Positions 47,138 to 57,240 of a DNA stretch of 64,000 bases are shown piece by piece. Made by a program: the position numbers and the translations under genes. The notes below the pieces were generated by a model that made no database searches, was not told the origin of the DNA, and saw only the letters and a list, made by a program, of their open reading frames with translations. The DNA is from Albimonas pacifica (GTDB lineage Bacteria; Pseudomonadota; Alphaproteobacteria; Rhodobacterales; Rhodobacteraceae). Positions within the stretch are counted from its first letter, which is position 1; each line of letters opens with the position of its first letter. The stretch lies in contig NZ_FOQH01000015.1 in NCBI RefSeq assembly GCF_900113695.1, positions 1 through 64,000 on the forward strand. The letters are read 5' to 3'.

Positions 47138-50100
47138 TTGGCCAGTCCGCCGCAACCGGAGCCCGAGGAGATCCTGCGCGCCGCCGTCGAGCGTCCCGGG
47201 GAGGGCACGCTGGGCGACCTCGCCCTCCAGGTCGACCGCGTGCTGGGGGTGCTGGAGAAGCTCGACGAGGCCGAGCTGCGCCGCAGCTACGCGACGCTGG
47301 CGCGCATCGTCGGCGGCGCCGACAAGGGCGAGGCGCCCGACGAGGGCGGCTCGCCGCTGCGCGCGCTCTCTGCGGTGCTGGAGCGGATGCGCATGGCCCC
47401 CGCCCGCCGCCCGCCGCCCGCCAGGTCCTCGTCCGAACCGACGGCGGAGGCGCCGCGCGCGCCTCGCAAGGCGCCCCGCGCCAAGACCGCCGCGCCGCGG
47501 GAGACGCGCGAGACGGCGCCGTCGGAGACGCCGCCCGAGACGACGAAGGCCGCCGCGCCCCCGGATACGGGGCGGTCCGCCGGGGCCCCCGAGACGAGCG
47601 GCTCCGCCGCGGGCCCCGAGACGAGCGGCTCCGCCGCGGCCCCGGAGACCGGTGCGGCGGACGCGCCTCCCGCCATCGACCTCGACCTCTGGTCCGATCT
47701 CCGCGCCAAGCTGCACGACGCGCTCGGCGTGGGCGACCTGCGCGTGGCGGGCCGGCAGCTCGTCATGTTGGGCACGCTGCTGGATTTGGCGGAGGAGTCC
47801 CCCGCCGCCGACGCGCGCACCCTCGCCCGCCTGCGGCGCGAGCGCGACGCGGCCGCCGAGGCGCTCGCCGCCGCCGAGGCCGAGGCGGAGTTTCCCAATC
47901 GCGCGCAGCCTGATCCCGCGGCGGACCCGCCGCCCGACCCCCGCGTGCGCCTGCTCGACGCCCCCGGCCGGGCCGTGGCGCTGCGCGATCTGGCGGAGGC
48001 GCGTGCGGGCGAGGGCGAGCCCCTCCTCGCCCCTCCGGCGCTCGACCTGCTCGAGCGCGCCTCGCGGCTGGCCGAGGCGCTGGAACTGCCGGCGCCCGGC
48101 GCTCCCGACCGCAGCCTCCTCGTCGTCACCCCCGCGGCCCTGCTGGCGGCGCTGCTGGCCGGCGAGCGGGAGGGCGGCGCCGTCGCCGGCCGCCTGCGGG
48201 AGTGGATCGCGGGCCGGCCCGGGGCCGAGGCCGCGCTCGCCCGCGCGACCCGGGCGCCCGAGCCGCCCCGCCGCGGGGGCGAGGCGGTGGCCGACGCGGC
48301 CACGCGCGCCCTGCTGGCGCGCGCGGCGGCGCTGGCGGGCGAGGTGCGCGGCGCCTCCACCGCGCCGGGGCGGGGGGTCCTGCTGGCCGCGCTCTGCCTG
48401 ACGCCGGGCGGGCGGCAGGCCTTCCTCGACCTCGGCCTCGGCGGAGACGATCCGCAGGGGTTCCTCGCGGAGCTGGCGACGGTCCACATCGACCTCCAGC
48501 TCGCCGTCGACGTCGCCCACGACCGGACCGACTGGGCGCGCTGGCTGGAGGCGCACCCGCTGCCGGACCCCGACACGCTGCTCGACGGGCTGAGGCTGCG
48601 CCAGCCCCTGCGCCTGTCGGTGCCCGACTACGCCGCCGACGACGTGGCGCGCCGGCGGGGGACGACGGGCTCGATGCTCGAGGGCGACCGGCTGGGGGTG
48701 GCGGCGGACGCGCGGGCGCTGGCGGACCTGATCTGCCTCGAGGCCGCGCGCCCGCCGCTCGCCATCGGGCTGTTCGGCCCCTGGGGCTCGGGCAAATCCA
48801 CCTTCATGCGCATGATCGAGGAGGCGGCCGAGGCCAACCGCGAGACCGCCCGGCGGATGCGCGAGGGGGGCGAGACGCCGCCCTTCGTCGAGAGCGTGGC
48901 GCATGTGTGGTTCAACGCCTGGCACTACCTCGACGCAAATCTCTGGGCCTCGCTGGTCAGCCACATCTTCCGGGAGCTGCACCGCCTGTCGCAGGGCCTC
49001 TCGGCGGAGGAGGCGGCGCGGATGGACTACCTGGTCCGCAAGCTCGCCTCCGCCGCCCAGGCCGAGACCGCGGCGCGCGAGGGGGTGCGCACCGCCGACG
49101 CCTCGGTGAAGCGGGCGCGGCGGCGGGTGGCGGCGGCGGACCGGCTGCGCGCCTGCCTGCGCCGCAAGCTCGCCGAGGCCGCGCCCCGCGCGCTCGACGA
49201 GCTGCTGGCCGAGGAGACCCGCCGCGGTCTCGCGGCGCTGCAGGCGGCCGGCGTCTCGGCCCCGCTGCAGAGCGTCGAACAGCTCCGGGACCTGCGGCGG
49301 GAGCTGTCGGGCCTGGGCGGGCGGCTGCGGCTGACGGGCGCGGCGATCCTGCGGGGCGGCGCGCGGACCTGGGGCGCGCTGGCGCTGGCGGCGGCGGCGC
49401 TCGCCGCGGGCGGGCTGGGGGCGGCCTGGCTGGGGCAGGGGGGCGCGGGGGCGCCCGCTTGGCTCGCGGCCTTCCTCGCCGAGGCCTCCGGCTGGCTGGG
49501 GGTCACGGGGGCGCTCGCCGCCGCCGTCCTGCCGCATCTGCGGCGCGCCAACGCCGCCATGGACGCGCTCGCCGCGGCCGAGGAGGAGGCGCGCGCCCGG
49601 CTCGCCGAGGCGGAGGCGGAGCGGCGACGGCTGGAGGCGGACCTCGCCCGGCTGGAGGCGGAGCGGCTGCGCGCGCAGGACGATCTCGACGCCCGCAGGC
49701 GCGAGCGGGAGCGGCTGGAGGCGATGCGCCGCGGCGAGCAGCCCGCCGAGCTCCTGGCCCAGTTCATCGAGGAGCGCGCCCGCGCCGAGGGCTACCGCAA
49801 GCACCTGGGCCTTCTCTCCCAGATCCGCGCGGATTTCGAGCTGATGGCCGACCTGCTGGCCCCGCGTACCCCCGCCGTGCGCGCGGACGCGGCGAAGCGG
49901 ATCGAGGCGGACCCCGCCGCGCTCCCCCATATCGGGCGCATCGTGCTCTACATCGACGACCTCGACCGCTGCCGGGACGAGCAGGTGGTGGAGGTGCTGG
50001 AGGCGATCCACCTGCTGCTGGCCTTCGACCTGTTCGTGGTGGTGGTGGGTGTGGACGCGCGCTGGGTCGAGGGGGCGCTGACGCGTTTCTACGCCCAGCA

Positions 50101-50932
50101 GCTCAGCCCCGGGGAGACCGCGGACGGCCGCCCGAGCGTGGCCGACTACCTCGAGAAGATCTTCCAGATCCCCTTCCGCCTGCGGCCGATGGAGCTGGGC
50201 GAGGGCGGCGGCTATTCCCGCCTCGTCGCCGAGCTGGTGGGGCCGGTGCAGGAGACCGGAACCGGGCTCGCCGACGCGATGCCCGACGCGCCCGCGCCGG
50301 GCCCGGCCGGGCCCGCGCCTGCGCCCGCCGAGGACGAGGGCCCCGCGCCGCTGCCCGCCATCGACCTCTCCGCGGTCTGGCCGGCGGAGGAGACGCCCGC
50401 CCAGGTGCTGGAGCGCGTGACCCTCACCCGCCCCGAGCTCGAGGCCATCGAGGCGCTGGGCCCCCTCGTCGGCCGCTCCCCGCGCACGGCCAAGCGGTTC
50501 GTGAACCTCTATCGGCTGTTGAGGTCGCGCAGGCGGGGGGAGGAGCTGGAGGCGTTCCTCGAAGGGCAGCAGGGTCATGCGGCGCCGTTCCGCGGCGCAC
50601 TGTTCTGGCTGGCGCTGGAGACGGGGCTCGACGCCCGGCAGTCCGACCTGCTTCGCGACGCGCTGTCCGGCGACCTGGTGTGGAGCTGGAACGATCTCGT
50701 CCAGGCGCGGAGCTCCGCGCTTCATGACGTACTGGATGACGCAGGGCCCCTCGCCGACGCCCGGATCGCGCTGCGGCGGCGCAAGGCGTTCTGGGACTCG
50801 ATCGAGGGGCTTGAGCGTGAGGGCGTCCTGGTCGAGGGGTTCCAGACCCTCGATGCGCTCTGGCCGGATGCGCGCGCCGAAATCGTCGCCGAGGCCTCGC
50901 GCTATTCCTTCCGCTTCGGCGGAGCGTTCTGA
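47138..50932 (+). CDS. KAP-family membrane P-loop NTPase, very large, with extra N-terminal half
   Basis: A TTG start with a GGAAGGAGA site gives 1264 residues. The NTPase core has Walker A FGPWGSGKSTFM near residues 546-557, the family motif HVWFNAWHY near 587, and Walker B VLYIDDLDRCRDEQVVEVLEAI near 935-956. Two membrane helices near 747-765 and 774-797 are inserted in the P-loop domain, the hallmark of KAP proteins, followed by a coiled coil at 801-865. Before it lies a 540-residue N-terminal half with a Pro/Thr repeat (150-180) and a region near 320-450 (LLVVTPAALLAALLAGE, GVLLAALCLTPGGRQAFLD) that resembles a Clp-N-type helical pair. KAP proteins include the phage-exclusion protein PifA; the function here is untested. 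It is monocistronic, between catabolic clusters. Confidence 0.85.
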   Translation: MASPPQPEPEEILRAAVERPGEGTLGDLALQVDRVLGVLEKLDEAELRRSYATLARIVGGADKGEAPDEGGSPLRALSAVLERMRMAPARRPPPARSSSEPTAEAPRAPRKAPRAKTAAPRETRETAPSETPPETTKAAAPPDTGRSAGAPETSGSAAGPETSGSAAAPETGAADAPPAIDLDLWSDLRAKLHDALGVGDLRVAGRQLVMLGTLLDLAEESPAADARTLARLRRERDAAAEALAAAEAEAEFPNRAQPDPAADPPPDPRVRLLDAPGRAVALRDLAEARAGEGEPLLAPPALDLLERASRLAEALELPAPGAPDRSLLVVTPAALLAALLAGEREGGAVAGRLREWIAGRPGAEAALARATRAPEPPRRGGEAVADAATRALLARAAALAGEVRGASTAPGRGVLLAALCLTPGGRQAFLDLGLGGDDPQGFLAELATVHIDLQLAVDVAHDRTDWARWLEAHPLPDPDTLLDGLRLRQPLRLSVPDYAADDVARRRGTTGSMLEGDRLGVAADARALADLICLEAARPPLAIGLFGPWGSGKSTFMRMIEEAAEANRETARRMREGGETPPFVESVAHVWFNAWHYLDANLWASLVSHIFRELHRLSQGLSAEEAARMDYLVRKLASAAQAETAAREGVRTADASVKRARRRVAAADRLRACLRRKLAEAAPRALDELLAEETRRGLAALQAAGVSAPLQSVEQLRDLRRELSGLGGRLRLTGAAILRGGARTWGALALAAAALAAGGLGAAWLGQGGAGAPAWLAAFLAEASGWLGVTGALAAAVLPHLRRANAAMDALAAAEEEARARLAEAEAERRRLEADLARLEAERLRAQDDLDARRRERERLEAMRRGEQPAELLAQFIEERARAEGYRKHLGLLSQIRADFELMADLLAPRTPAVRADAAKRIEADPAALPHIGRIVLYIDDLDRCRDEQVVEVLEAIHLLLAFDLFVVVVGVDARWVEGALTRFYAQQLSPGETADGRPSVADYLEKIFQIPFRLRPMELGEGGGYSRLVAELVGPVQETGTGLADAMPDAPAPGPAGPAPAPAEDEGPAPLPAIDLSAVWPAEETPAQVLERVTLTRPELEAIEALGPLVGRSPRTAKRFVNLYRLLRSRRRGEELEAFLEGQQGHAAPFRGALFWLALETGLDARQSDLLRDALSGDLVWSWNDLVQARSSALHDVLDDAGPLADARIALRRRKAFWDSIEGLEREGVLVEGFQTLDALWPDARAEIVAEASRYSFRFGGAF
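47587..47640 (+). repeat. Tandem 27-base repeat inside the KAP gene
   Basis: There are two near-identical 27-base units (47587-47613 and 47614-47640, differing by one base), with a partial third. Each encodes PETSGSAAG in the linker of the N-terminal half. In-frame copy-number change would lengthen the linker without breaking the protein. Confidence 0.7.
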
Positions 50933-50988
50933 CCCCGACGCGGCGGTCGATCTCCCCGACGAGACGCGGCGCGCGCGGCGGACCGCGC

Positions 50989-51015
50989 GAGGCCCCGGGT
51001 CGAGCCCGGGGCGCC
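50989..51015 (-). repeat. Dispersed 27-base palindromic repeat, copy 3
   Basis: Same unit as at 39413-39439, in inverted orientation and identical to copy 2, in the gap between the KAP gene and the first TRAP operon. Bases 51016-51209 hold a lower-GC stretch (TTCCTTAATCGTTCAACTAA) that probably includes the TRAP promoter, though no clear -35/-10 pair is seen. Confidence 0.7.
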
Positions 51016-51209
51016 GGCCGGCCGCAGGCGGTTCGCCCGGAAGCCAGGCCGTGGGGGCGCGGGCGAGGTGGAGGGGCGTCCGCAGGAGCGCCAGACATCT
51101 TTCCGCCACGTCGCGCCCGCTCTCGTCGCTTCCGACGATCCGCGCCGTTTCGGGCTTCCTTAATCGTTCAACTAACCGACGCCCTCAATGCGTCGAACGG
51201 GAGGAAACC

Positions 51210-51749
51210 TTGACGTCGCTGCTCGACCTGCTCGACAGGACGGGGCTGTGGCTGTCGCGCATCGGCGCGGCGGGCACGGTCTTCGCCCTCGTCGCGATGA
51301 TGCTGCACATCTGCGCCGACACGCTCGCGCGGTGGCTGTTCCACAGCCCCTTCACCGGCACCCTGGAGATCGTCGAGAACTACTACATGACCTCGGTCGT
51401 GTTCCTCGCGCTCGCCCTCGTGCAGCGCGCGCGCGAGCACATCAAGGTCGAGATCTTCGCCAAGTTCTTCCCCAGGGGGATGCTGCGGGCGACCGACCTG
51501 CTCGCCTCCGGCCTGACCGCGGTGTTCTGCACCGCCTTCGCCGTGGCCGCGATCCAGGAGACCATCGGCCAGACCGAGAAGGGCTCGTTCCGCGACGTGA
51601 TCTTCTTCGACATGCCGATCTGGCCCTCCTACTGGATCATGGCCTTCGGCGGCGTGCTGATCGCCTTCGCCACGATCACCTCCTTCCTCGCCGACATCCT
51701 GCGCCCCCAGGGCGACGACCACCACGAGAACCCCGAGGCCTTCCTGTGA
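51210..51749 (+). CDS. TRAP transporter small permease (DctQ-type), system 1
   Basis: The 179-residue protein has four predicted membrane helices and the DctQ signature region (VENYYMTSVVFLALALVQRAREHIKVEIF near residues 50-78). The start is a TTG with GGGAGGAAA directly ahead; an ATG at 51188 is out of frame. The DctM gene's GTG overlaps its stop (GTGA). The small subunit links the binding protein to the large channel subunit for sodium-driven uptake. Confidence 0.88.
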   Translation: MTSLLDLLDRTGLWLSRIGAAGTVFALVAMMLHICADTLARWLFHSPFTGTLEIVENYYMTSVVFLALALVQRAREHIKVEIFAKFFPRGMLRATDLLASGLTAVFCTAFAVAAIQETIGQTEKGSFRDVIFFDMPIWPSYWIMAFGGVLIAFATITSFLADILRPQGDDHHENPEAFL

Positions 51750-53059
51750 GCGACTCGATCCAGATCGTCCTGACGGCGCTGGGCGCGCTGCTGGTGCTCT
51801 TCGCCATCCGCGTGCCGATCGCGGTGGCGCTGGGCATCGTCTCGTTCCTGGGCATCGCCTACGTGCGCGGCTTCGGCGCCGCCTGGGGCGCGCTGAAGAC
51901 CGCGCCCTACGAGTTCGGCGCCCACTGGTCGCTCTCGGCCGTGCCGATGTTCCTGCTGATGGGCGCGGCCGCGTTCCGCGGCGGGCTGACCTCCTCGCTC
52001 TTCGAGGCGATGCGGGTGTGGTTCGGGCGGCTGCCCGGCGGGCTCGCGATCGCCACCAACATGGCGTCCGCCGTGTTCGCCGCCGCCTCCGGCTCGTCGG
52101 TCGCCTCTTCGGCTGCGATGGCGCGGATCGCGGTGCCGGAGATGCTGAAGTCGAACTACAGCCCCGCGCTCGCCACCGGCGTGGTCGCGGCCTCGGGCAC
52201 GCTGGGGGCGCTGATCCCGCCCTCGATCATCTTCGTGATCTACGGCTGGTACACCCAGACCTCGATCGGGACGCTGCTGATCGCGGGCATCATCCCCGGC
52301 CTGCTGACCGCGGGCTGCTACGGGCTGCTGGTGCTGATCATCGCGCTGTGGAAGCCCGAGATGGCGCCGCGCGACACGCGCGTCTCCTCCCTGGGGGAGA
52401 AGATGCGGGTGCTGGGCTCGATCTGGCCGGTGCCGGTGCTGATCGTGGCGGTGATCGGCTCGATCTACACGGGCGTGGCGACCGCGACCGAGGCGGCGGC
52501 GCTGGGCGCGGTCTCGGCGATCCTGCTCTGCGCGGTGCGGGGCACGCTGACCCGCCAGTCCCTGCGCGAGATGATCGGCGACACGGTCGGCGCGCTGGGC
52601 TCGATCTTCTTCATCGCGCTGGGGGCGTCGCTGCTGACGCGGTTCCTCGCGCTGTCGGGCTTCCCCACGTACATGATGATGATGTCCCAGGGCGCGGATC
52701 TCTCGCCCCTGATGATCATCCTGGCGCTGGTGGTGGTCTACCTGATCCTGGGCGCCTTCCTCGACCCGATCGGCATCATGCTGGTCACGCTGCCGATCCT
52801 GCTGCCGCTGTTCCGGGCGGCCGACCTCGACATGATCTGGATGGGCGTGATCGTGGTGAAGATGATCGAGATCGGCATGCTCACGCCCCCGGTCGGACTG
52901 AACGTCTTCGTGGTCAAGGCGGCGCTGGGCGAGCGGGTGGCGCTGGGCACGATCTTCAAGGGCGTGTCGTGGTTCCTGATGGCCGAGATCGTCATCATGA
53001 CCCTGATCATCGCCTTCCCGGGGCTGACCCTCTGGCTTCCCGAGCTGATGTCCCGCTGA
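51746..53059 (+). CDS. TRAP transporter large permease (DctM-type), system 1
   Basis: The 437-residue protein has about 11-12 membrane helices and the DctM motifs: SAVPMFLLMGAAAFRGGL near residue 55, ATGVVAASGTLGALIPPSI near 142-160, FLDPIGIMLVTLPILLP near 338 and TPPVGLNVFVVKA near 377. It carries the substrate and sodium sites. It starts at GTG, overlapping dctQ; the binding-protein gene follows after 86 bases. Confidence 0.95.
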   Translation: MSDSIQIVLTALGALLVLFAIRVPIAVALGIVSFLGIAYVRGFGAAWGALKTAPYEFGAHWSLSAVPMFLLMGAAAFRGGLTSSLFEAMRVWFGRLPGGLAIATNMASAVFAAASGSSVASSAAMARIAVPEMLKSNYSPALATGVVAASGTLGALIPPSIIFVIYGWYTQTSIGTLLIAGIIPGLLTAGCYGLLVLIIALWKPEMAPRDTRVSSLGEKMRVLGSIWPVPVLIVAVIGSIYTGVATATEAAALGAVSAILLCAVRGTLTRQSLREMIGDTVGALGSIFFIALGASLLTRFLALSGFPTYMMMMSQGADLSPLMIILALVVVYLILGAFLDPIGIMLVTLPILLPLFRAADLDMIWMGVIVVKMIEIGMLTPPVGLNVFVVKAALGERVALGTIFKGVSWFLMAEIVIMTLIIAFPGLTLWLPELMSR

Positions 53060-53145
53060 GGCGGGACGTCCAACAACACCGAGGCGGCGCTTCAGCGCCG
53101 CCCGCCCCCGGACGCATCCGTCCCTCACGAACAGGAGGAAACCTC

Positions 53146-54246
53146 ATGTCCAGAACGACCCTGGCCTCGACCGTCGCCGGTCTCGCGCTTTCCGTCGCCG
53201 CGGCGGCCCCGGCGCTGGCCGCCGACATCGCCTACGCGACCCACATCCCCTCGACCAACGTCACGGTCGAGCCCGCGCTCAAGCCCTGGGCCGAGCGGCT
53301 GGCCGAGCACGACGTGAACGTCAACTTCTTCTGGGGCGGCACCGTCGCCAAGCACGCCGCCATGCCCCCCGCGATCCGCGACGGTCTGGCGGACATGGGC
53401 TTCATGGCGGACCTCTACGGCGCGCAGGACCTGCCGAACTCGGTGCTGGTCACCAACCTGCCGCTGGTGAACCTCGACGCCCGGGTGATGACCGCGGTCG
53501 CCGCCGAGGCCCGGATGATCGGCTGCGAGGGCTGCGAGGAGGAGCTCGCGGGCTTCGGGGCCTTCAACTACAACGTCTTCTCGCTGCCCTCCCAGTACCT
53601 GATGTGCCGCGAGCCGGTGGCCAACCTCGCCCAGCTCGAGGGCAAGAAGGTGCGCGCGACCGGCGTGCTGGGCCGGATGCTCGCCAAGTGGGGCGCGGTG
53701 CCCGTGGCGATGCCCGTCACCGACGGCTACGAGGCGCTGGAGCGCGGGCAGGTCGACTGCACCACCGGCATCGAGACCTTCATGATGGACTACTCCTGGT
53801 GGGACGCCACCAAGTATGTCCTCGACATGCCCCTCGGCCTCTTCGCAGGCGTGCTGACGATGATGTCGGAGGCGAAGTTCGAGAGCCTCTCCGACGAGCA
53901 GCAGCAGGCCCTGCTCGCCGAGCGCTCCCGCATGGCCGCCGACAGCGCCTACGCCTATTTCGACGCCAGCGAGCAGGCCCGCCGGCTGGCCAAGGAGGAG
54001 CACGGCGTGACCTACCTCGAGCCCGAGGCCGACATCCTCGCCGCGCTGGAGGAAGCCCGCATCGCCGAGCGCGACGAGGACCTCGCCCAGTCGCAGAAGC
54101 TGGGCGCCAAGGATCCCGAGGCGCGCATCGCAAACGTCGTCGCGCTGGCCGAGAAGTGGCAGGCGATCGTCGACGAGATCGACGGCGACAAGGAGGCGTT
54201 CATCGAGGCGATGGAGCGCGAGATCTACTCGAAGGTCCAGCCCTGA
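53146..54246 (+). CDS. TRAP transporter substrate-binding protein (DctP-type), system 1
   Basis: The 366-residue periplasmic protein has a signal peptide cleaved near AALA-AD (residue 26) and the DctP fold (GKKVRATGVLGRML near 165 with the conserved Arg that holds the substrate carboxylate, and GQVDCTTGIETFM near 201). A Cys-x-x-Cys pair at 127/130 plus Cys154 also occurs in the two DctP proteins of system 2, a subfamily mark. A CAGGAGGAAACC site precedes the ATG. The gene is last in its operon and a hairpin follows. Confidence 0.93.
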   Translation: MSRTTLASTVAGLALSVAAAAPALAADIAYATHIPSTNVTVEPALKPWAERLAEHDVNVNFFWGGTVAKHAAMPPAIRDGLADMGFMADLYGAQDLPNSVLVTNLPLVNLDARVMTAVAAEARMIGCEGCEEELAGFGAFNYNVFSLPSQYLMCREPVANLAQLEGKKVRATGVLGRMLAKWGAVPVAMPVTDGYEALERGQVDCTTGIETFMMDYSWWDATKYVLDMPLGLFAGVLTMMSEAKFESLSDEQQQALLAERSRMAADSAYAYFDASEQARRLAKEEHGVTYLEPEADILAALEEARIAERDEDLAQSQKLGAKDPEARIANVVALAEKWQAIVDEIDGDKEAFIEAMEREIYSKVQP

Positions 54247-54354
54247 GCCGCCGGCCTGCGGGCCTGACGACCCGGCCCTGACCCGGTCCCTGTCCCGGTC
54301 GGGGCCCGGACCGCGGGCCGGGAGGGGCGCCTCCCCCTCCGGTCCCGGTCCCTG

Positions 54355-54388
54355 CCGCGGCGGCGGGTCCTCCCGACCGCCGCCGCGG
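54355..54388 (+). terminator. Hairpin after the first TRAP operon
   Basis: A 12-base-pair perfect GC stem (54355-54366 with 54377-54388) with a 10-base loop lies 109 bases after the dctP stop. It has no T-run. The rest of the 279-base gap up to 54525 is GC-rich, with other short inverted repeats and no gene. Confidence 0.45.
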
Positions 54389-54525
54389 CGGCCCAGCGCC
54401 CGCCCTGCGCGCGGCTCGAGGCTGGACCTCGGCGCGCGCGCAGGGCAGCTTCGCCTCCTTGGATTCGGTCCCGGTCGCCGCCCGTCGCAGCCGGTCCGCC
54501 GATCCCCGGTCGGAGGCGACGCCCC

Positions 54526-57206
54526 TTGTCCCGCGTCTACATCGGCGGAAAGTTGAGACCCCCTTCGATCACGTCGGACCACCTGTCGCGCCGGCGGCTG
54601 GCGGAGCGGTTCCTGGCCGCCCCCGGCGCCCGCCTGACGGTGCTGCGCGCCCCCTCGGGCTTCGGCAAGACCATGCTGATGGCCGAGTGTCGCGAGGCGC
54701 TGGCCGCCCAGGGGCTGCGCACCGCCTGGCTCGCCCTCGACAACGCCGACAACGACGCCTCCCGTTTCGCCGCCGGCCTGGTGCAGGCGCTGGCCGAGCT
54801 CGGCGTCGAGGCGCCCGAGGGCGAGGGGGCCGAGGGCTGGCTCGCGCTGCTCGACCGGCTGGCGCGCCACGGGTCGGCCTTCGCCCTCTTCCTCGACGAT
54901 TTCGAGTTCATCTCCGACGACGCGGTGCTGTCGCTGGTGCGCGAACTGATCGGCGCCTTCCCGCCCGGCGCGCGGCTGGTCGTCGGCTCCCGCACGCCGC
55001 CCGACCTCGGCCTCGGCCGCCTGCGCGCGCAGGGCCTGCTGCAGGAGTTCGACGCCGGCGACCTGCGCTTTTCCGGCCCCGAGACGGCGGAGTTCCTGAC
55101 CCGCGCCCGCGGCCTGCGGCTGGCGGCCGAGGATCTCGCCCGCCTGCAGGACAAGACCGAGGGCTGGCCCGCCGCCGTGCGCCTCGCCTCCATCGCGCTG
55201 GAGCGGCAGGGGGAGGGGTCGGACTTCGTCGCCCGCTTCTCCGGCTCCGACGGGGCGGTGGCGGAGTATCTGGCCGAGGACGTGCTCGCCGCCCAGCCGG
55301 CGGAGCGGGTGCGCTTCCTGCTGCGAACCTCGATCCTGCGCCGGCTGGACCCGGGCCTGTGCGACGCGTTGCACCCGCCCGGCGGTTCGGCCGCGATCCT
55401 CGAGGCGCTGGCGGCGGGCAACGTGCTGCTGACGCCCGACGACGGGGCGTTCCGCTACCATTCGCTCTTCGCTTCGTTCTTGCGCGCCCAGCTCGCCCGC
55501 CGGATGCCGGAGGAGCTGCCGGACCTGCACCGCGCCGCCGCGCGCTGGTATCTCGCGCAAGGCCGCCCCGCGCCCGCCATCGACCACGCCATCGAGGGGG
55601 GCGACGCCGCCTTCGCCGCCGACCTGCTGGGCAGGCACGCGCGCGGCTTCCTCGAGCAGGGGCGGATGCGGCTGCTGACCCGCTGGTTCGACGCGCTCGA
55701 CCCCGCGGTCTTCGCCGGGCGGCCGGAGCTTCAGCTGGTGCGCGCCTGGGCGCTGTGCTTCACCCGCGGCCCCAGGCGACGGGGGAGCTGCTGGACGCGA
55801 CCGGGGTCGAGGCCGACCCTCATCCCCAGATCGCCGCCGAGGCGCGCGCCGCGCGCATCCTGGTGCTGAGCATCTCCGACGACTACCCCGCCGCCGCGAA
55901 GCTCGCGCGCGCCGCGCTGGAGGGGCCGCGGCTGGAAAGCCGCTACGCCGCCGCGTCGCTGGCGAACTCGCTGGCCACGGTGTTCCTCGGCGTGGACGCC
56001 TTCGACGACGCCCGCCGCGCCCTGCTCGACGCGCGGCGCGAGGTGGGGGGCACCGCCGACCAGGCCGGGTTCAACGCCCTTTTCGCCGACGCGACCGAGG
56101 GGATCATCGACTGGCTGGAGGGGCGGCTGCGCGACGCCGGCGCCCGCTTCCGCCTGGCGCTGGCCGCCGGGCGCGACGACCCGCTCAGCCGCAACGGGGG
56201 CAACGCCTGGGCGGCGCTGCTGCACGCGACCTCGCTTTACGAGCGCAACGACCTGCGCCGGGCGGCGCATCTCTTCCACCTGCACCTGCCGACGGCGCGG
56301 GACCTCGGCCTGGTCGATCACATGATCAACGGCCATGTCGTGCTGTCGCGCATCGCCGACGGCGACGGCGACGTCGAGACCGCGATGGGCCTGCTGGGAG
56401 AGCTGGAGCACCTGGCCGAGCGCCGGGCGCTGCCGCGCGTCGCCGCCTCCGCCCGGCTGGAGCGGGCGCGCCAGCTTGCGGGGCGGGGGCATCTCGACGC
56501 CGCGCGCGAGCAGCTCGAGCGCGCCGAGGACGTCGAGGTCTGGGCCCGCGTCGCTGCCCTGCGCCTGCGCGCCAACGACACCGAGTACATCGAGGTCGGC
56601 CGCGTGCGCCAGGCGCTGCACGAGGGCCGCCCTGCCGAGGCGCTGCCGATCCTGCGCCGCGAGATCGCCGCCGCCGCCGCCTCGGGCCGTCACCGCCGCG
56701 CCCTGCACCTGCGCCTGCTGGCGGGCGCCGCCCATCACGCCGGGGGCGACTACGAGACCGCCGCCGCCTGGCTGGAGCGTCCGCTGGCCGACGCCGCGCG
56801 CGAGGGCGCCATGCGCATGATCCTCGACGAGGGGGAGCCGCTGGCCGAGGCGATCCGCGCGGTGGCCGAGCGCCATGCCGCCCACGGCGCCGGCGCCGCC
56901 GCCCGCGACCCGCATTTCCGCGCCTGGCTCGAGGACCTGACCGCCGCCATGGCTCCCCCGCGCCGCGCCGCGCCCGAGGTCGCCGGCGAGACCCTTCTCT
57001 CCGCCCCGATCGAGGCGCTGACCCGCAAGGAGCGCGAGGTGCTGCGCCTGCTGGCCGAGGGGCTGCCGAACGCGACGATCGCCGCGCGGCTCGGGGTGTC
57101 GGACAGCACGGTGCGCACGCACCTGCGCTCGATCAACTCCAAGCTCGACGCGCGCAACCGCACCCAGGCGGTGGCGGTGGCGCGGCGGATGGGGGTGCTG
57201 GCCTGA
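54526..57206 (+). pseudogene. MalT/LAL-type LuxR-family ATP-dependent regulator, one-base frameshift
   Basis: An intact gene would give about 893 residues in the MalT/LAL order: N-terminal start GGKLRPP, Walker A APSGFGKTMLM near residues 40-50, Walker B FALFLDDFEF near 119-128, helical regulatory repeats, and a C-terminal LuxR helix-turn-helix (ALTRKEREVLRLLAEGLPNAT near 57018-57080). Frame 1 runs from TTG 54526 to about 55773; the rest continues in another frame. The break lies in the GGCCCC run at 55768-55773, where one extra C would restore a continuous protein. Without correction, the first frame stops at 55869 and the DNA-binding domain is lost. It sits between two TRAP/tartrate operons, which it may regulate. 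Sequencing error, phase variation and true decay are all possible. Confidence 0.85.
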
Positions 57207-57240
57207 CGCGGGGCCTGCGGGCGCCCCGGCCCGCACCGGA

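Noticed and set aside
47587-47640. Possible CRISPR-like repeat
   Set aside because: Only two adjacent 27-base units without spacers, inside a coding frame.
47018-51109. Minus-strand open frame of 1363 codons opposite the KAP gene
   Set aside because: Its translation is an Arg/Gly/Ala/Pro-rich antisense of the KAP gene, without domains; long antisense frames are expected at this GC content.
51188-51209. ATG at 51188 as the start of the first DctQ
   Set aside because: It is out of frame with DctQ; the TTG at 51210 has a strong ribosome site.
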